DNA of 64,000 nt from Tepidibacillus fermentans (GCF_004342885.1 NZ_SMAB01000004.1:1-64000), one strand, 5' to 3'; numbered from the stretch's first letter, positions 1 through 8,127 are shown. The notes: generated from the letters alone by a model not told the origin. A program made the numbers and translations.

Positions 1-27
1 TGCTTACGCTTAGTGTCCTCCTCATCC

Positions 28-70
28 AGACAACAGAAATTCCGTTATCTGGATGAAGAGGTTATTTTTT
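28..70 (+). terminator. Rho-independent terminator of an upstream gene outside the window
   Basis: A long inverted repeat (CCTCCTCATCCAGA pairing with TCTGGATGAAGAGG) is followed on the + strand by a run of T at 65-70. The T run is only on the right, so it most likely ends a rightward gene that lies off the left edge. The in-frame TAG at 11-13 could be that gene's stop, but too little is present to identify it. The stretch 71-210 holds no recognisable gene. Confidence 0.6.
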
Positions 71-223
71 CTCCCACAATAATTTTACTCATACTAAGGT
101 AACAAGGTATCATCTTTCAAAAACGAACGTTGAAGATCGATTTGCTTCTTATGGGCAAGAACGAAATGAAAAATTAGATCATAACATATGGATAGAAGTA
201 CCGATATACTAGGAGTGAGAACC

Positions 224-385
224 ATGGATAAATACAAAAAATTTCGGGAAGCATTTCGCGTGATTTTATTTCCTTTAATTATTCTTCAGTTTTTACGAAC
301 GATGTTTTTTCCTACACCAGTTGACGTCTTTATTTTGTTTTTGTTTTTTGTGATCTATGTCAGTATCATGATGAACATTATTTGA
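224..385 (+). CDS. Small two-helix membrane protein (53 aa), unknown function
   Basis: The ATG at 224 was chosen because AGGAG sits at 211-215 with 8-base spacing; the longer in-frame start at 188 has no ribosome binding site. The predicted 53-residue protein has a short basic N-terminus (MDKYKKFREAFR) and then two hydrophobic stretches, about residues 12-27 and 33-53, so it is probably a small inner-membrane protein. I do not recognise a family. Its last bases overlap by 8 the end of the convergent kinase-like gene at 378. It sits beside spore-coat genes, which makes a sporulation role possible but only by association. Confidence 0.45.
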   Translation: MDKYKKFREAFRVILFPLIILQFLRTMFFPTPVDVFILFLFFVIYVSIMMNII

Positions 386-1379
386 GATTTTGATCGATAA
401 ACCAGAGTAATTCCCGCATCTGATTCCAACGAACTTGTAGCTTCTTTAAATAAGTTTCTTCTGACCAATGCTTTTCTTTGTCTTCATACCCTTTTATTAA
501 AGAAAACATTCGTTCAGGAAAAAGAAGAAAAATGGATAATAATCTTTTTTCTGCTTCGTTTAAGGGCATTATTTTTTGATAGGCTTCTAACCATTCCATC
601 GCCAAGATCCGATTTCCCTTATTTAAAATATAATGACGGATAAATTGAGCGATATCCCGAACTGGTGTGTCAAATGATACTTCATGAAAATCTAGAACAA
701 CGATTTTTCTTTGGTGAAGGATAAGATTCCGATGATGAAAATTACCATGACAAATTGTTTTTCTTTGATTCACAATCGAATGATATTCAATGACCCATTG
801 TTCTAACTGTTCAATTGCTTCTTCTCCCCAGTCCTTTAAAAAAGGAATATAGGTAGATACCACATGTTCAAATGTCGATAGCCCTGTTTTCCGACGTAAT
901 TGTTTTTGGTATTTTTTTAACCAGATCATTCTCTGTTTCCAAGTATGAAGAATCTGAATTTCATTCATACTTGGGTAATTAGAGAGTTTTGGCGAGAAGT
1001 CTAGTCCCAATTTATGCATTTTGGCCATAACCTTAGTTGCTGCTAAAAAGTGGGGATGGTAATTCAATTTCAGATGTTCCCCCTCAACCCATTTCCTTAC
1101 ATAAACAAGCCCATCCCCAACAGGTACATATAGATCGCCAAATTTATTTCGGATCAACTGATTCACGAAAAATTGTTGATCATCGTAATATCTCAATACT
1201 TCTGACATACGATCCAATTGTTCAGGTTTCATATTTGTTTTTTTCATAGCAAATTCTCCAAGTTGTGTGGTCAATTTGATCGTTGAATGGTAGATTTCAG
1301 CTTGTTGAATCTCAAAATCGTATTCTCGAAATACATGGGGATGGATCCCTATCTTTTCTAGGCCACGAACTTGAAACAT
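378..1379 (-). CDS. CotS/YsxE-family spore coat kinase-like protein
   Basis: The 333-residue protein resembles the aminoglycoside-phosphotransferase-like CotS family found in spore coats. The catalytic-loop equivalent is HGNFHHRN near residue 211, where canonical enzymes have HGD...N, followed by LDFHEV near 229 in place of the metal-binding DFG-like Asp. The Asp-to-Asn change in the loop is common in CotS proteins and leaves catalysis doubtful. The ATG at 1379 is preceded by AAAGGAGG with 7-base spacing, better than the upstream ATG at 1421. It is the last gene of a leftward run spoVID-ysxE-this gene, and it is a paralogue of its neighbour ysxE. Membership of the family is clear; the substrate is unknown. 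Confidence 0.75.
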   Translation of the reverse strand: MFQVRGLEKIGIHPHVFREYDFEIQQAEIYHSTIKLTTQLGEFAMKKTNMKPEQLDRMSEVLRYYDDQQFFVNQLIRNKFGDLYVPVGDGLVYVRKWVEGEHLKLNYHPHFLAATKVMAKMHKLGLDFSPKLSNYPSMNEIQILHTWKQRMIWLKKYQKQLRRKTGLSTFEHVVSTYIPFLKDWGEEAIEQLEQWVIEYHSIVNQRKTICHGNFHHRNLILHQRKIVVLDFHEVSFDTPVRDIAQFIRHYILNKGNRILAMEWLEAYQKIMPLNEAEKRLLSIFLLFPERMFSLIKGYEDKEKHWSEETYLKKLQVRWNQMRELLWFIDQNLK

Positions 1380-1427
1380 CGTAAGGCCTCCTTTGAACCA
1401 TTCGTGGTTATGAGCCGACACCTAGTG

Positions 1428-2408
1428 CTAGAGCTGAAAATAACGATAGAGTGAACGATAAAGACGCTCATGATGTTTTTGTAAGTCAATCAATTGAAAA
1501 TATTGTTGTTCATTCGCAAAGCGTGTTTGTGAAAATCTACTTAAATATCGGATGTATAAGAATTTCCAAAGATGATGGGGAAATGTAATGTAGGTTAAAA
1601 TCCACAGTTTCTCTTCTTTTTCTAAAGGGATGAATTCTTGATAGGTATTCAAAAATTGAAATACAGGCTCCTCTTGATAATTTGCCTTCAAATATAAGTG
1701 GACAAGGAATTTCGCAACGTCATACGCTGGTATATCATAAACTGGAATCCCAAAATGGATGAGCCATGGCACATCAAACTGATCAATTCGGAACCATTTT
1801 AAGTCCAGATTTCCATGACACCATTGGGGTATTCTACCAGAGCGAAAATGATTTTTTTCGACTTTGTCTGCCATTAATATACTTTGTTTAATCTGTTCAA
1901 TTTGAGAGTCAATGTGTGTCAATATTGCCTCATCGAAAGAATTTTTTTTACCTTTTGTTATAATCTTGTCCTTTATCTGGTGTAAATGTTGTAAACCATG
2001 GTCAAATTGCTTCGACCATGGTTCCCAGTCTTGATCAACACGAATTTTTGCTAAACCTATATGAAGTTTTGCGATTTGTTTACTGACCCTTTTCAGATCA
2101 TCCTTATTGGTAACCTGAGGGATCCGACCATCGATCCAATCCGTAATGACCATATATTCATCACCATTAAGAATATATGGCTCACCTGATGTGGTACGAA
2201 TAAACCGATCGATGGTCCGAAAACCGCTATAGGCTAATTGTTCACGAAGGTGAAAGGCGCTAGAAAGTGTTTCATTATCATTCCATACCTTTACCAATTT
2301 AATCCCCCGATTGGTATATAGTTTATAGCTACCTTGGTAGTGATCCCATTTCTCGATGTTTAAATCGTAATTTTCTTTGATCCGATCATGTAGAAGATAT
2401 TGGGTCAT
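1428..2408 (-). CDS. ysxE: Spore coat kinase-like protein YsxE
   Basis: A 326-residue CotS-family protein directly downstream of spoVID, the position of ysxE in B. subtilis. It has the same degenerate phosphotransferase layout as its neighbour: N-terminal lobe to about residue 90, HGNLDLKW near residue 198 in place of the catalytic HGD loop, and a helical C-terminal lobe. The start at 2408 has AAAGGAAG about 9 bases upstream. The gene starts 18 bases after the spoVID stop and ends about 50 bases before the second kinase-like gene, so all three are probably co-transcribed in the mother cell. The coat role is known for the family; the biochemical function is not. Confidence 0.75.
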   Translation of the reverse strand: MTQYLLHDRIKENYDLNIEKWDHYQGSYKLYTNRGIKLVKVWNDNETLSSAFHLREQLAYSGFRTIDRFIRTTSGEPYILNGDEYMVITDWIDGRIPQVTNKDDLKRVSKQIAKLHIGLAKIRVDQDWEPWSKQFDHGLQHLHQIKDKIITKGKKNSFDEAILTHIDSQIEQIKQSILMADKVEKNHFRSGRIPQWCHGNLDLKWFRIDQFDVPWLIHFGIPVYDIPAYDVAKFLVHLYLKANYQEEPVFQFLNTYQEFIPLEKEEKLWILTYITFPHHLWKFLYIRYLSRFSQTRFANEQQYFQLIDLQKHHERLYRSLYRYFQL

Positions 2409-2426
2409 CGAGCTAACTTCCTTTCT

Positions 2427-3836
2427 TTACCTTCCAATCGGGAGATAAAGGATTTGTCCTTCATGAATCTCTTGGATAGATAAATGATTCTTCTCTACTA
2501 TCGTTTGTACCTTGATTTGATATTTTTCAGCGATACTTTGTAAGGTATCATTCTTCTGAACAAAATAGAGTTTCATTGTTGTCCGTGATTCTTCGTTACC
2601 TTGCAATAAACTGTATAATAGACTTTTACTCCTTTGCTTTGTTTGTTCTTCTTCTCTTTCTTTCACTTGTGTTTCTTCTATTCGTTCAGTTTCCCCTTCT
2701 TGAACTGGTTTTTCACGAATGACCTCTTCGACAATTTTTACAGATTCTTCAATTGGTTCTTTCTTTTCGTTACTGTTAAAAGCTACATCCGTAGGACTTT
2801 CATCTATTTCCATACTTAAAGGCTGCTCAATCGTATTTTCTGAGTTATCTTCACTCATACTTTCTTGTTTTTCCTTTTTAATTAATGAATACAAAGGATT
2901 CGAACCAATAAACTCATTTTGTTTTGGAGCATTTTCTTTCTTCTTAAACCCAATTTTCATCTTTGGAGCTAGTTGTTCTGAACTATCCTTTGATTCTTCT
3001 ATAAGTGATTGATTCTGATCAACAGGTTCTAAATTCGTTTCTTTCAGAGCAACGATTTCTTCTGTCTCTAGTTCTTCCATCGTATCTATTGCTTCTTGTT
3101 GCTCTTCTTTTGCTTCTACTTGTTCCACTTCTTTTTGTTGACCTTCTTTGGCTTCTACTTGTTCAACATCTTCCTCCTTCTTCTCATTGTCTTTCATTTG
3201 TTTAACTTCTTCTACATCCCCTTGTTCTGATGCTGTTTCCGCCATATTTTGCATTGTCGACTGCTCATTTTTCTCAGGATCATTCGATATATTGGCTGAA
3301 CCTTCTTGGTAAGCTTGCTCATTTGAAGAGGAGTCAGAAGAAGATTCTTCAACCATTAACCCTTCGGCGTTAAGAGACAAATCGACGGGTGTGTCTTGTT
3401 GTTTGTAGGGATGAACACCTAATAATTTCACATGAGCAATTAATTCCATCTCATTGTCTGATAGAATCTCATAATCAAAAAAATCAATATCGATAAATAT
3501 TTCTGAAGGTTCTTTAACGCGATCTGCTTGGATTTGAATAGAAATCGGAATTTGATACTGAAAATTCAATGGTTCATCCGTCTGGTCAAAAATTGACCCC
3601 GAATGGACTCCATCCGATTGTTCATATTGTTCTTCCCATTCATCATCAACTTCATCTTTTACGAATTCACCGTTCAATACTAAATAACCTGAGATTTCTA
3701 TGTTATGTTCCGATTCATAAACTTTAACAATCGGTTGTAACTCTAAACTGGCTAATTGGTAAAAACTATTATTCTCTTTTAATTGACTCACTTTCTCACG
3801 TATTTCAAATTTCATAAATGGCTGTTCCGACAACAT
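2427..3836 (-). CDS. spoVID: Stage VI sporulation protein D, coat encasement factor with C-terminal LysM
   Basis: The 469-residue protein has the SpoVID layout: a conserved N-terminal beta-rich domain (to about residue 160, including the ISGYLVLNGEF segment), a long acidic low-complexity middle (about 165-410) rich in Glu and Gln with an internally repeated VEQVEAKE unit, and a C-terminal LysM domain (about 423-469). In B. subtilis SpoVID lets coat layers encase the forespore through contacts with SpoIVA and SafA. I chose the ATG at 3836 because AAGGGG lies 5 bases upstream; the ATG at 3851 has none. It is the first gene of the spoVID-ysxE-cotS-like run. A decayed copy of its 5' end lies at about 4557-4720. 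Confidence 0.85.
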   Translation of the reverse strand: MLSEQPFMKFEIREKVSQLKENNSFYQLASLELQPIVKVYESEHNIEISGYLVLNGEFVKDEVDDEWEEQYEQSDGVHSGSIFDQTDEPLNFQYQIPISIQIQADRVKEPSEIFIDIDFFDYEILSDNEMELIAHVKLLGVHPYKQQDTPVDLSLNAEGLMVEESSSDSSSNEQAYQEGSANISNDPEKNEQSTMQNMAETASEQGDVEEVKQMKDNEKKEEDVEQVEAKEGQQKEVEQVEAKEEQQEAIDTMEELETEEIVALKETNLEPVDQNQSLIEESKDSSEQLAPKMKIGFKKKENAPKQNEFIGSNPLYSLIKKEKQESMSEDNSENTIEQPLSMEIDESPTDVAFNSNEKKEPIEESVKIVEEVIREKPVQEGETERIEETQVKEREEEQTKQRSKSLLYSLLQGNEESRTTMKLYFVQKNDTLQSIAEKYQIKVQTIVEKNHLSIQEIHEGQILYLPIGR

Positions 3837-3867
3837 GATCACCCCTTGCATAGGTTTCCTCGAATAA

Positions 3868-3897
3868 AATATATGACCATGCTGTCTAGAATAGAAC
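3868..3897 (-). promoter_or_regulatory. Possible sigma-E promoter of spoVID
   Basis: On the - strand GTTCTATT (3890-3897) and CATATATT (3868-3875) are separated by 14 bases, resembling the -35 and -10 boxes of mother-cell sigma-E promoters, which control spoVID in B. subtilis. The -35 half and the sequence nearest the gene are also kept in the decayed copy near 4.7 kb, but there the spacer has lost bases. The match is by eye and moderate. Confidence 0.4.
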
Positions 3898-3902
3898 TTT
3901 TT

Positions 3903-3931
3903 TAAAAAAATTGACCCCGTTATGGGGCCTA
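3903..3931 (-). terminator. Rho-independent terminator of the ferritin gene
   Basis: Read on the - strand, GGCCCC-ataa-CGGGGTC is followed by a T run (the A run on the + strand near 3905). It lies 16 bases after the ferritin stop codon and upstream of the spoVID promoter, so it separates the ferritin transcript from spoVID. Confidence 0.75.
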
Positions 3932-3946
3932 TTTTTGATTATTCCA

Positions 3947-4453
3947 TTATTCGGTAGGTGGTGTAAAAACTCGCTTAGCTAACTCTGCATCGAGTTGGTA
4001 AAGGGCATTTATATCTGTACCAATTCGTTCCAGCTTTTTTATGATTGTTTTAAATGTTGCTTCTTCCTCTACTTGTTCATCAATGAACCATTTTAGGAAG
4101 CTGATTGTCGCATGCTCTTTTTCTTCCATTGCTAAGTCTGAAAGTTTATAGATACGGTTAGTTACTTCTTGTTCGTGTTCATATGCTTTTTGGAATACAT
4201 CAAGTATCGACTCATAATCGTTTTGCGGAGTTTCGATTCCTTGAATTCTTACTCGACCATCACGATCATTGATGAAACGGAAGAATTTCATCGCATGGAA
4301 ATTCTCTTCTTGGGCTTGTACCTCAAAAAAATGAGCAAATCCATCAAAATCTTCTGAATAACAATAAGCTGCCATTGCTAAATACAAATTTTCTGAGTAA
4401 AATTCAAATTTCACTTGTTCATTTAATTCGTGTAATAAATTATCACTAATCAA
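3947..4453 (-). CDS. ftn: Ferritin (bacterial non-heme iron storage)
   Basis: The 168-residue protein is a classic bacterial ferritin that would oxidise Fe(II) at a di-iron centre and store iron in a 24-subunit cage in the cytosol. Visible ligands are the Glu in KFEFYSENLYLAMAAY, the Glu/His pair in AQEENFHAMKF, the Glu near HEQEV, and the WFIDEQVEEEA helix; the family C-terminus KRVFTPPTE is intact. The start is taken as TTG at 4453, because AAGGAGGG lies 7 bases upstream and this gives the usual family length; the ATG at 4471 overlaps that ribosome binding site. It is a single-gene unit with its own promoter and terminator, placed between spoVID and a spoVID remnant, outside its usual context. 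Confidence 0.9.
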   Translation of the reverse strand: MISDNLLHELNEQVKFEFYSENLYLAMAAYCYSEDFDGFAHFFEVQAQEENFHAMKFFRFINDRDGRVRIQGIETPQNDYESILDVFQKAYEHEQEVTNRIYKLSDLAMEEKEHATISFLKWFIDEQVEEEATFKTIIKKLERIGTDINALYQLDAELAKRVFTPPTE

Positions 4454-4483
4454 AAGAATTCCCTCCTTCATTTCTTTACATCT

Positions 4484-4513
4484 ATAATATCATCACATTC
4501 ATGGTAATGTAAA
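4484..4513 (-). promoter_or_regulatory. Sigma-A promoter of the ferritin gene
   Basis: The - strand shows TTTACA (4508-4513) and TATTAT (4484-4489) separated by 18 bases, about 30 bases upstream of the TTG start. I do not see a convincing Fur or PerR box. Confidence 0.55.
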
Positions 4514-4556
4514 ACATACTACAATCGCACTGAATTTCTACATATTTTTTACATGT

Positions 4557-4722
4557 TCAATTTCCTCATCAGAAAGAATCTCATAATAAAATATTCAATG
4601 TCCACAAATACTTGTGATGGTTCGGTCACCCGATTGGCTTGAATAATGGCTGTTCCGCCAACATGATCACCCCTTGGCATAGGTTTCCTCGAATAAAATA
4701 TTGTCTAAAATAGAACCTTTAC
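4557..4722 (-). pseudogene. Decayed partial copy of the spoVID 5' end and promoter
   Basis: This stretch matches two separate parts of the spoVID locus joined together. Bases about 4650-4722 correspond to the spoVID leader and first codons (3816-3900), including the run CATGATCACCCCTT and AGGTTTCCTCGAATAAAAT. Bases about 4557-4645 correspond to codons that lie about 300 bases further in (3446-3540). Read on the - strand, one frame gives IQANRVTEPSQVFVDIEYF and another YEILSDEEIEH, against ADRVKEPSEIFIDIDFF and YEILSDNEMEL in spoVID. So there is an internal deletion and at least one frameshift, and substitutions are frequent. It is a dead relic of a duplication; no intact frame remains. Confidence 0.8.
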
Positions 4723-4750
4723 CATCATGAATTTTTCTCTTAACAAAGTT

Positions 4751-5656
4751 TTATCTCTCTAAGAAATTTTGTTGATTTGCAAGATAGTGATGAAGTGTAT
4801 CGATAAACGTCTTTAACGCCTTTATTTGATAGGGAGTATTTGTAATCATTGAAAAATCGCGCTTAAATGGTAATCCTTTTACATTAATAATTTCAATCGA
4901 ATGGTTCGTTAACTCCTTTTCAATCGCCCATCGCGATAATAAAGTGATTCCAAGACCTGCCTCAACAGATTCTTTTATAAGTTGAGTACTACCAAATTCT
5001 CTCAATCTTTTCGGATTCAATTTATGCATTCGAAAAAAATTTTCTGTAGCTTCTCTGGTTCCTGATCCAATTTCTCTTAAAATCCAAGTTTCTTTATCTA
5101 AATCAGAAATACAAATTTCTTTTTGCATTTTAAATAATGGATGTTTTGGAGAAGCGACGATAAACATCTCATCTTCTAAGATCACTTCACTTGTTAAGTG
5201 CTCATTCTTTAAATTCCCTTCAATAAATCCAACATCCAATTGATGATCCAACACAAGTTCTATAATTTCTTTCGTATTATGTATCTGAATTGAAGGAGTA
5301 ATTTCTGGATAATTTTGTTGTAATTGCGCAATAATGTGCGGTAGAATATATTCCCCAAATGTATAGCTAGCCCCAATTATAATGGAACCAGTCGCCTTAT
5401 TGATTAAATCATCAACTGAATTCTGCATTTTTACGTAAAGCCCTAGGATCTCTTTTGCATAATGAAAAACAATTTCTCCTGCTTTATTTAAACGAACATA
5501 TTTATTGCTCCGCTCTAATAATCGGGTACCCATTGATTCCTCTAATGCTCGAATATATTGACTTACTGCTGGTTGGGTCATATGGAGTTCTTCTGCAGCT
5601 CTAGAAAAATTTTTTTTCTCAGCAACCATTACAAACACCTCTAAATATTGTTTCAT
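4751..5656 (-). CDS. LysR-family transcription regulator (CysL/YeiE-like)
   Basis: A 301-residue LysR protein: N-terminal winged helix-turn-helix (about residues 1-60, with FSRAAEELHMTQPAVSQYIRAL) and a C-terminal substrate-binding co-inducer domain (about 90-295). ATG 5656 has GGAGGG 7 bases upstream. It is transcribed away from uspA-yeiH across a 247-base shared control region. In enterobacteria the LysR regulator YeiE lies beside yeiH and has been linked to sulfite tolerance, so regulation of the YeiH-type transporter by an oxidised sulfur ligand is a reasonable inference. The LysR call is firm; the ligand is not visible from sequence. Confidence 0.88.
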   Translation of the reverse strand: MKQYLEVFVMVAEKKNFSRAAEELHMTQPAVSQYIRALEESMGTRLLERSNKYVRLNKAGEIVFHYAKEILGLYVKMQNSVDDLINKATGSIIIGASYTFGEYILPHIIAQLQQNYPEITPSIQIHNTKEIIELVLDHQLDVGFIEGNLKNEHLTSEVILEDEMFIVASPKHPLFKMQKEICISDLDKETWILREIGSGTREATENFFRMHKLNPKRLREFGSTQLIKESVEAGLGITLLSRWAIEKELTNHSIEIINVKGLPFKRDFSMITNTPYQIKALKTFIDTLHHYLANQQNFLER

Positions 5657-5903
5657 TGATAAACCCTCCCCTAGACAGAACTACTACTCGTATTATAACA
5701 ATAACTGTTCATTGTTTACTTCGATTTTATATCTAACACACATACATAAGTTTTTACTTATCATCATCATTACAATGATTTATTTAATTTATGTGAAGAT
5801 TTGCTTTATACTTACTACTGAATTGAAGCAAATGATTATAGTTTATGTTTAATGAATACTTCTCACATGAACTTACAAAATTTGATCATGGAGGTTGATT
5901 ATA
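5657..5903. promoter_or_regulatory. Divergent control region between the LysR gene and uspA-yeiH
   Basis: These 247 AT-rich bases separate two divergent units and must hold both promoters and the LysR operator. I see LysR-type T-N11-A-like half sites but none distinctive enough to name as the operator. Confidence 0.4.
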
Positions 5904-6326
5904 ATGAATAAGATTCTTTTTGCAACAGATGGCTCTGAGTATTCTGAACATGCTGCGAAAATGACAAAAGAATTTTTAGAGGCTTGGCCTAAAGCAACAG
6001 CCATTGTACTATACGTTACTGTTAAAGAAAATTACGCATATGACCTCGTACCAAATGTTGTAGACAGATATGAAGAAACCATCACAAGACAAATTGAAAA
6101 CGACGTGAAGAATCGGTTATTTTCTTCTTTGAAAGACCGGATACAATTTATGCATCGAACAGGCCATGCAAGTATAACGATTTGCAATGTTGCTGAAGAA
6201 GAGCAAGTTGATCTCATTATTGTTGGAAGTCATGGGAGAGGATTCATTGATCGCGCATTTTTAGGTAGCGTAGCACAAGGTGTGATGCACCGATCTTCAA
6301 TTCCTGTATTAATCGTTAAAAAGTAA
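5904..6326 (+). CDS. Universal stress protein, UspA family
   Basis: A 140-residue single-domain universal stress protein. The C-terminal nucleotide-binding motif G-2x-G-9x-GS is visible as GSHGRGFIDRAFLGS near residues 108-122, which marks the ATP-binding subclass, and the N-terminal KILFATDGSEYSEHA strand and loop is typical. ATG 5904 was chosen because GGAGG lies 9 bases upstream; the in-frame TTG at 5895 is too close to it. It is followed after 25 bases by the YeiH-type transporter, with which it is probably co-transcribed under the divergent LysR regulator. The family is certain; its role here is unknown. Confidence 0.85.
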   Translation: MNKILFATDGSEYSEHAAKMTKEFLEAWPKATAIVLYVTVKENYAYDLVPNVVDRYEETITRQIENDVKNRLFSSLKDRIQFMHRTGHASITICNVAEEEQVDLIIVGSHGRGFIDRAFLGSVAQGVMHRSSIPVLIVKK

Positions 6327-6351
6327 AAATTCAAATTAAAGAGGAGATATC

Positions 6352-7386
6352 ATGGAAAATCAAAATGCAAAGATTGTTAAAAAACCTTTAGTTAATTCTA
6401 ATTCTAAAGGATTATGGTTAGCAGGTATTGCCTTTACTTTTGTAATCGCTGCTTTTGGATTTGCACTCTCAACGATACCAGGATTTAGTCGAATAGGTCC
6501 GCTTGCTAGTGCAATCATTATTGCAGTAATCTATCGTCAGTTTTTCGGCTATCCAGAAGCAATTCGGTCAGGCATCCAATTTTCAGCAAAACGTTTATTA
6601 CGGTTCGCAATTATTTTATATGGATTAAAATTAAATATTGATGTCGTCATTCATCAAGGTTTAGGACTTATCGTTCGCGATTTGTTTGTCATTACTTTTG
6701 CTATTTTAGTTACTGTATGGTTAGGAAAGCTTCTGAAAGCTGATTCTTCTATCTCTTTACTTCTAGGTGTCGGCACAGGGGTATGTGGAGCAGCCGCCAT
6801 TGCCGCAGTCTCTCCAATCTTAAAGGCAAAAGATGACGATACAGCAATCTCTGTAGGTATTATTGCATTAGTAGGAACTGTCTTTTCGATCACTTATACG
6901 ATTCTAAGGCCTATTCTTCCTTTATCTAACATTCAATATGGCATATGGAGTGGAATTAGTCTTCACGAGATTGCTCATGTAGCGTTAGCTGGAGCACCAG
7001 CAGGCCAAGATGCTTTAGCAATCGCTTTATTAGCAAAACTAGGTAGGGTTCTATTACTTGTACCCTTAAGTTTTATTTTAATGTATTGGATGAATCGAAA
7101 AAATGCCGCAGTTTCTGGAACTACAAAAATTGAGTTTCCTTGGTTTTTAATTGGCTTTATTCTCATGAGTTTATTTGGAAGCTATGTTCTAGGGAAGTAT
7201 ATTACGATTTCAAAAAGTACTTTAAATGACATTTCCAATTTTACGTCTTTTATCTTAACAACCGCAATGGTGGGTCTTGGCTTAAACGTTAGTCTTCGTG
7301 ACCTGCGCACAAAAGCATTAAAACCTTTAATTGCAATGTTAATATCATCTATCCTCCTTTCCATTCTTGCTTTTTTTATTGCGTAA
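6352..7386 (+). CDS. YeiH family (UPF0324) putative sulfate/sulfite-type exporter
   Basis: A 344-residue polytopic membrane protein with about 10 predicted helices and the YeiH-family signatures GTGVCGAAAIAAVSPIL (around residues 139-155) and LHEIAHVALAGAPAG (around 203-217). The family is annotated as a putative sulfate exporter; E. coli yeiH has been tied to sulfite resistance. AGAGGAG lies 5 bases upstream of the ATG. It is the second gene of a uspA-yeiH pair and is followed by a strong terminator, so the two form a closed two-gene operon next to their likely LysR regulator. Family membership is clear; the substrate is inferred. Confidence 0.85.
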   Translation: MENQNAKIVKKPLVNSNSKGLWLAGIAFTFVIAAFGFALSTIPGFSRIGPLASAIIIAVIYRQFFGYPEAIRSGIQFSAKRLLRFAIILYGLKLNIDVVIHQGLGLIVRDLFVITFAILVTVWLGKLLKADSSISLLLGVGTGVCGAAAIAAVSPILKAKDDDTAISVGIIALVGTVFSITYTILRPILPLSNIQYGIWSGISLHEIAHVALAGAPAGQDALAIALLAKLGRVLLLVPLSFILMYWMNRKNAAVSGTTKIEFPWFLIGFILMSLFGSYVLGKYITISKSTLNDISNFTSFILTTAMVGLGLNVSLRDLRTKALKPLIAMLISSILLSILAFFIA

Positions 7387-7408
7387 AATGACTTATATAA
7401 TACAAAGG

Positions 7409-7445
7409 AGTCCTTGATCTAGCAATAAGATCAAGGACTTTTTTG
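7409..7445 (+). terminator. Rho-independent terminator of uspA-yeiH
   Basis: A perfect 12-base stem (AGTCCTTGATCT / AGATCAAGGACT) with a 7-base loop is followed by six T. It lies between the convergent yeiH and DedA genes. Confidence 0.88.
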
Positions 7446-7457
7446 GTGTTTATTTTT

Positions 7458-8045
7458 TTACCTTTTTTTCCTCATGTTAAATAGAAAATACAGAAGAATA
7501 AGAACGACTGCTGCGATGGCTAGCGGTGTGGTATACTTACTAGCAACGTCTCCAATCTGATCCCAACGATTCCCAAGTTGAATCCCCAACATAATAAAGA
7601 GGATCGACCAGGGAATAATTGCCAATGTGGTATATATGATGAACTTCCATACCGACATTTTCGCAATCCCTGCTGGAATCGAGATGGCGTGTCGAACCAC
7701 AGGAATAAAGCGAGCCGTAAAGATGACACCTACACCATATTTGTTAAACCAGTTTTCGGCCACATCAAGGTGATGTTTCTTTATCAATAAGTACTTCCCG
7801 TATTTGTCCAACACAGGACGACCGCCATAATAGCCTAACCAATACAAGAATAATTGAGAGAAAACCCCGCCAATTGTTCCAGCAATCACAGATCCGACGA
7901 TGGTGATCTCCCCTTTTGAAACCAAATAGCCTCCATAGGCTAATACGATCTCACTAGGAATCACCTCAACCATTAAACCTAGCATAATCCCAAAATACCC
8001 TAAATCCATAACCCAAGATAATATTGTTGATACTAAATTCGCCAT
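7458..8045 (-). CDS. DedA/SNARE-associated family membrane protein
   Basis: The protein of about 195 residues has the DedA layout: an N-terminal re-entrant region with an acidic residue (GLMVEVIPSEIVLAYGG) and the family ARFIPVVRHAISIPAGIAKM motif near residue 113, then C-terminal membrane helices and a basic tail. DedA proteins take part in lipid (undecaprenyl phosphate or phosphatidylethanolamine) flipping and proton-motive-force homeostasis. I chose the ATG at 8045 because GGAGAG is 10 bases upstream; the ATG at 8063 abuts that site. It is a single gene between the yeiH terminator and the hem operon terminator. The substrate cannot be told from sequence. Confidence 0.85.
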   Translation of the reverse strand: MANLVSTILSWVMDLGYFGIMLGLMVEVIPSEIVLAYGGYLVSKGEITIVGSVIAGTIGGVFSQLFLYWLGYYGGRPVLDKYGKYLLIKKHHLDVAENWFNKYGVGVIFTARFIPVVRHAISIPAGIAKMSVWKFIIYTTLAIIPWSILFIMLGIQLGNRWDQIGDVASKYTTPLAIAAVVLILLYFLFNMRKKR

Positions 8046-8095
8046 TATCTTCCATCTCTCCAATATCTTTTAATATAAGAACTATAACTGCAAAC

Positions 8096-8127
8096 AAAAA
8101 GGCATGTCAAGCAGACATGTCTTTTTG
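8096..8127 (-). terminator. Rho-independent terminator of the hem operon
   Basis: On the - strand AAAGACATGTC-tgctt-GACATGCCTTT is followed by a T run, about 65 bases after the hemL stop codon. The mirror T run means it could also work from the other side. Confidence 0.7.

Noticed and set aside
1-75. Possible T-box leader of valS, which follows ysxE in B. subtilis
   Set aside because: No T-box sequence or specifier structure is visible, and the T run is on the + strand side, so it is an ordinary terminator of a rightward gene.
110-140. Leftward terminator of the spoVID-ysxE-cotS-like run
   Set aside because: ATCTTTCAA / TTGAAGAT pairs with a bulge but has no convincing T run on the - strand.
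2634-3205. Hydrophobic + strand open frames (61-97 residues)
   Set aside because: They are antisense to the Glu-rich part of spoVID; the Phe/Leu/Ser bias is the mirror of that region and there is no ribosome binding site.
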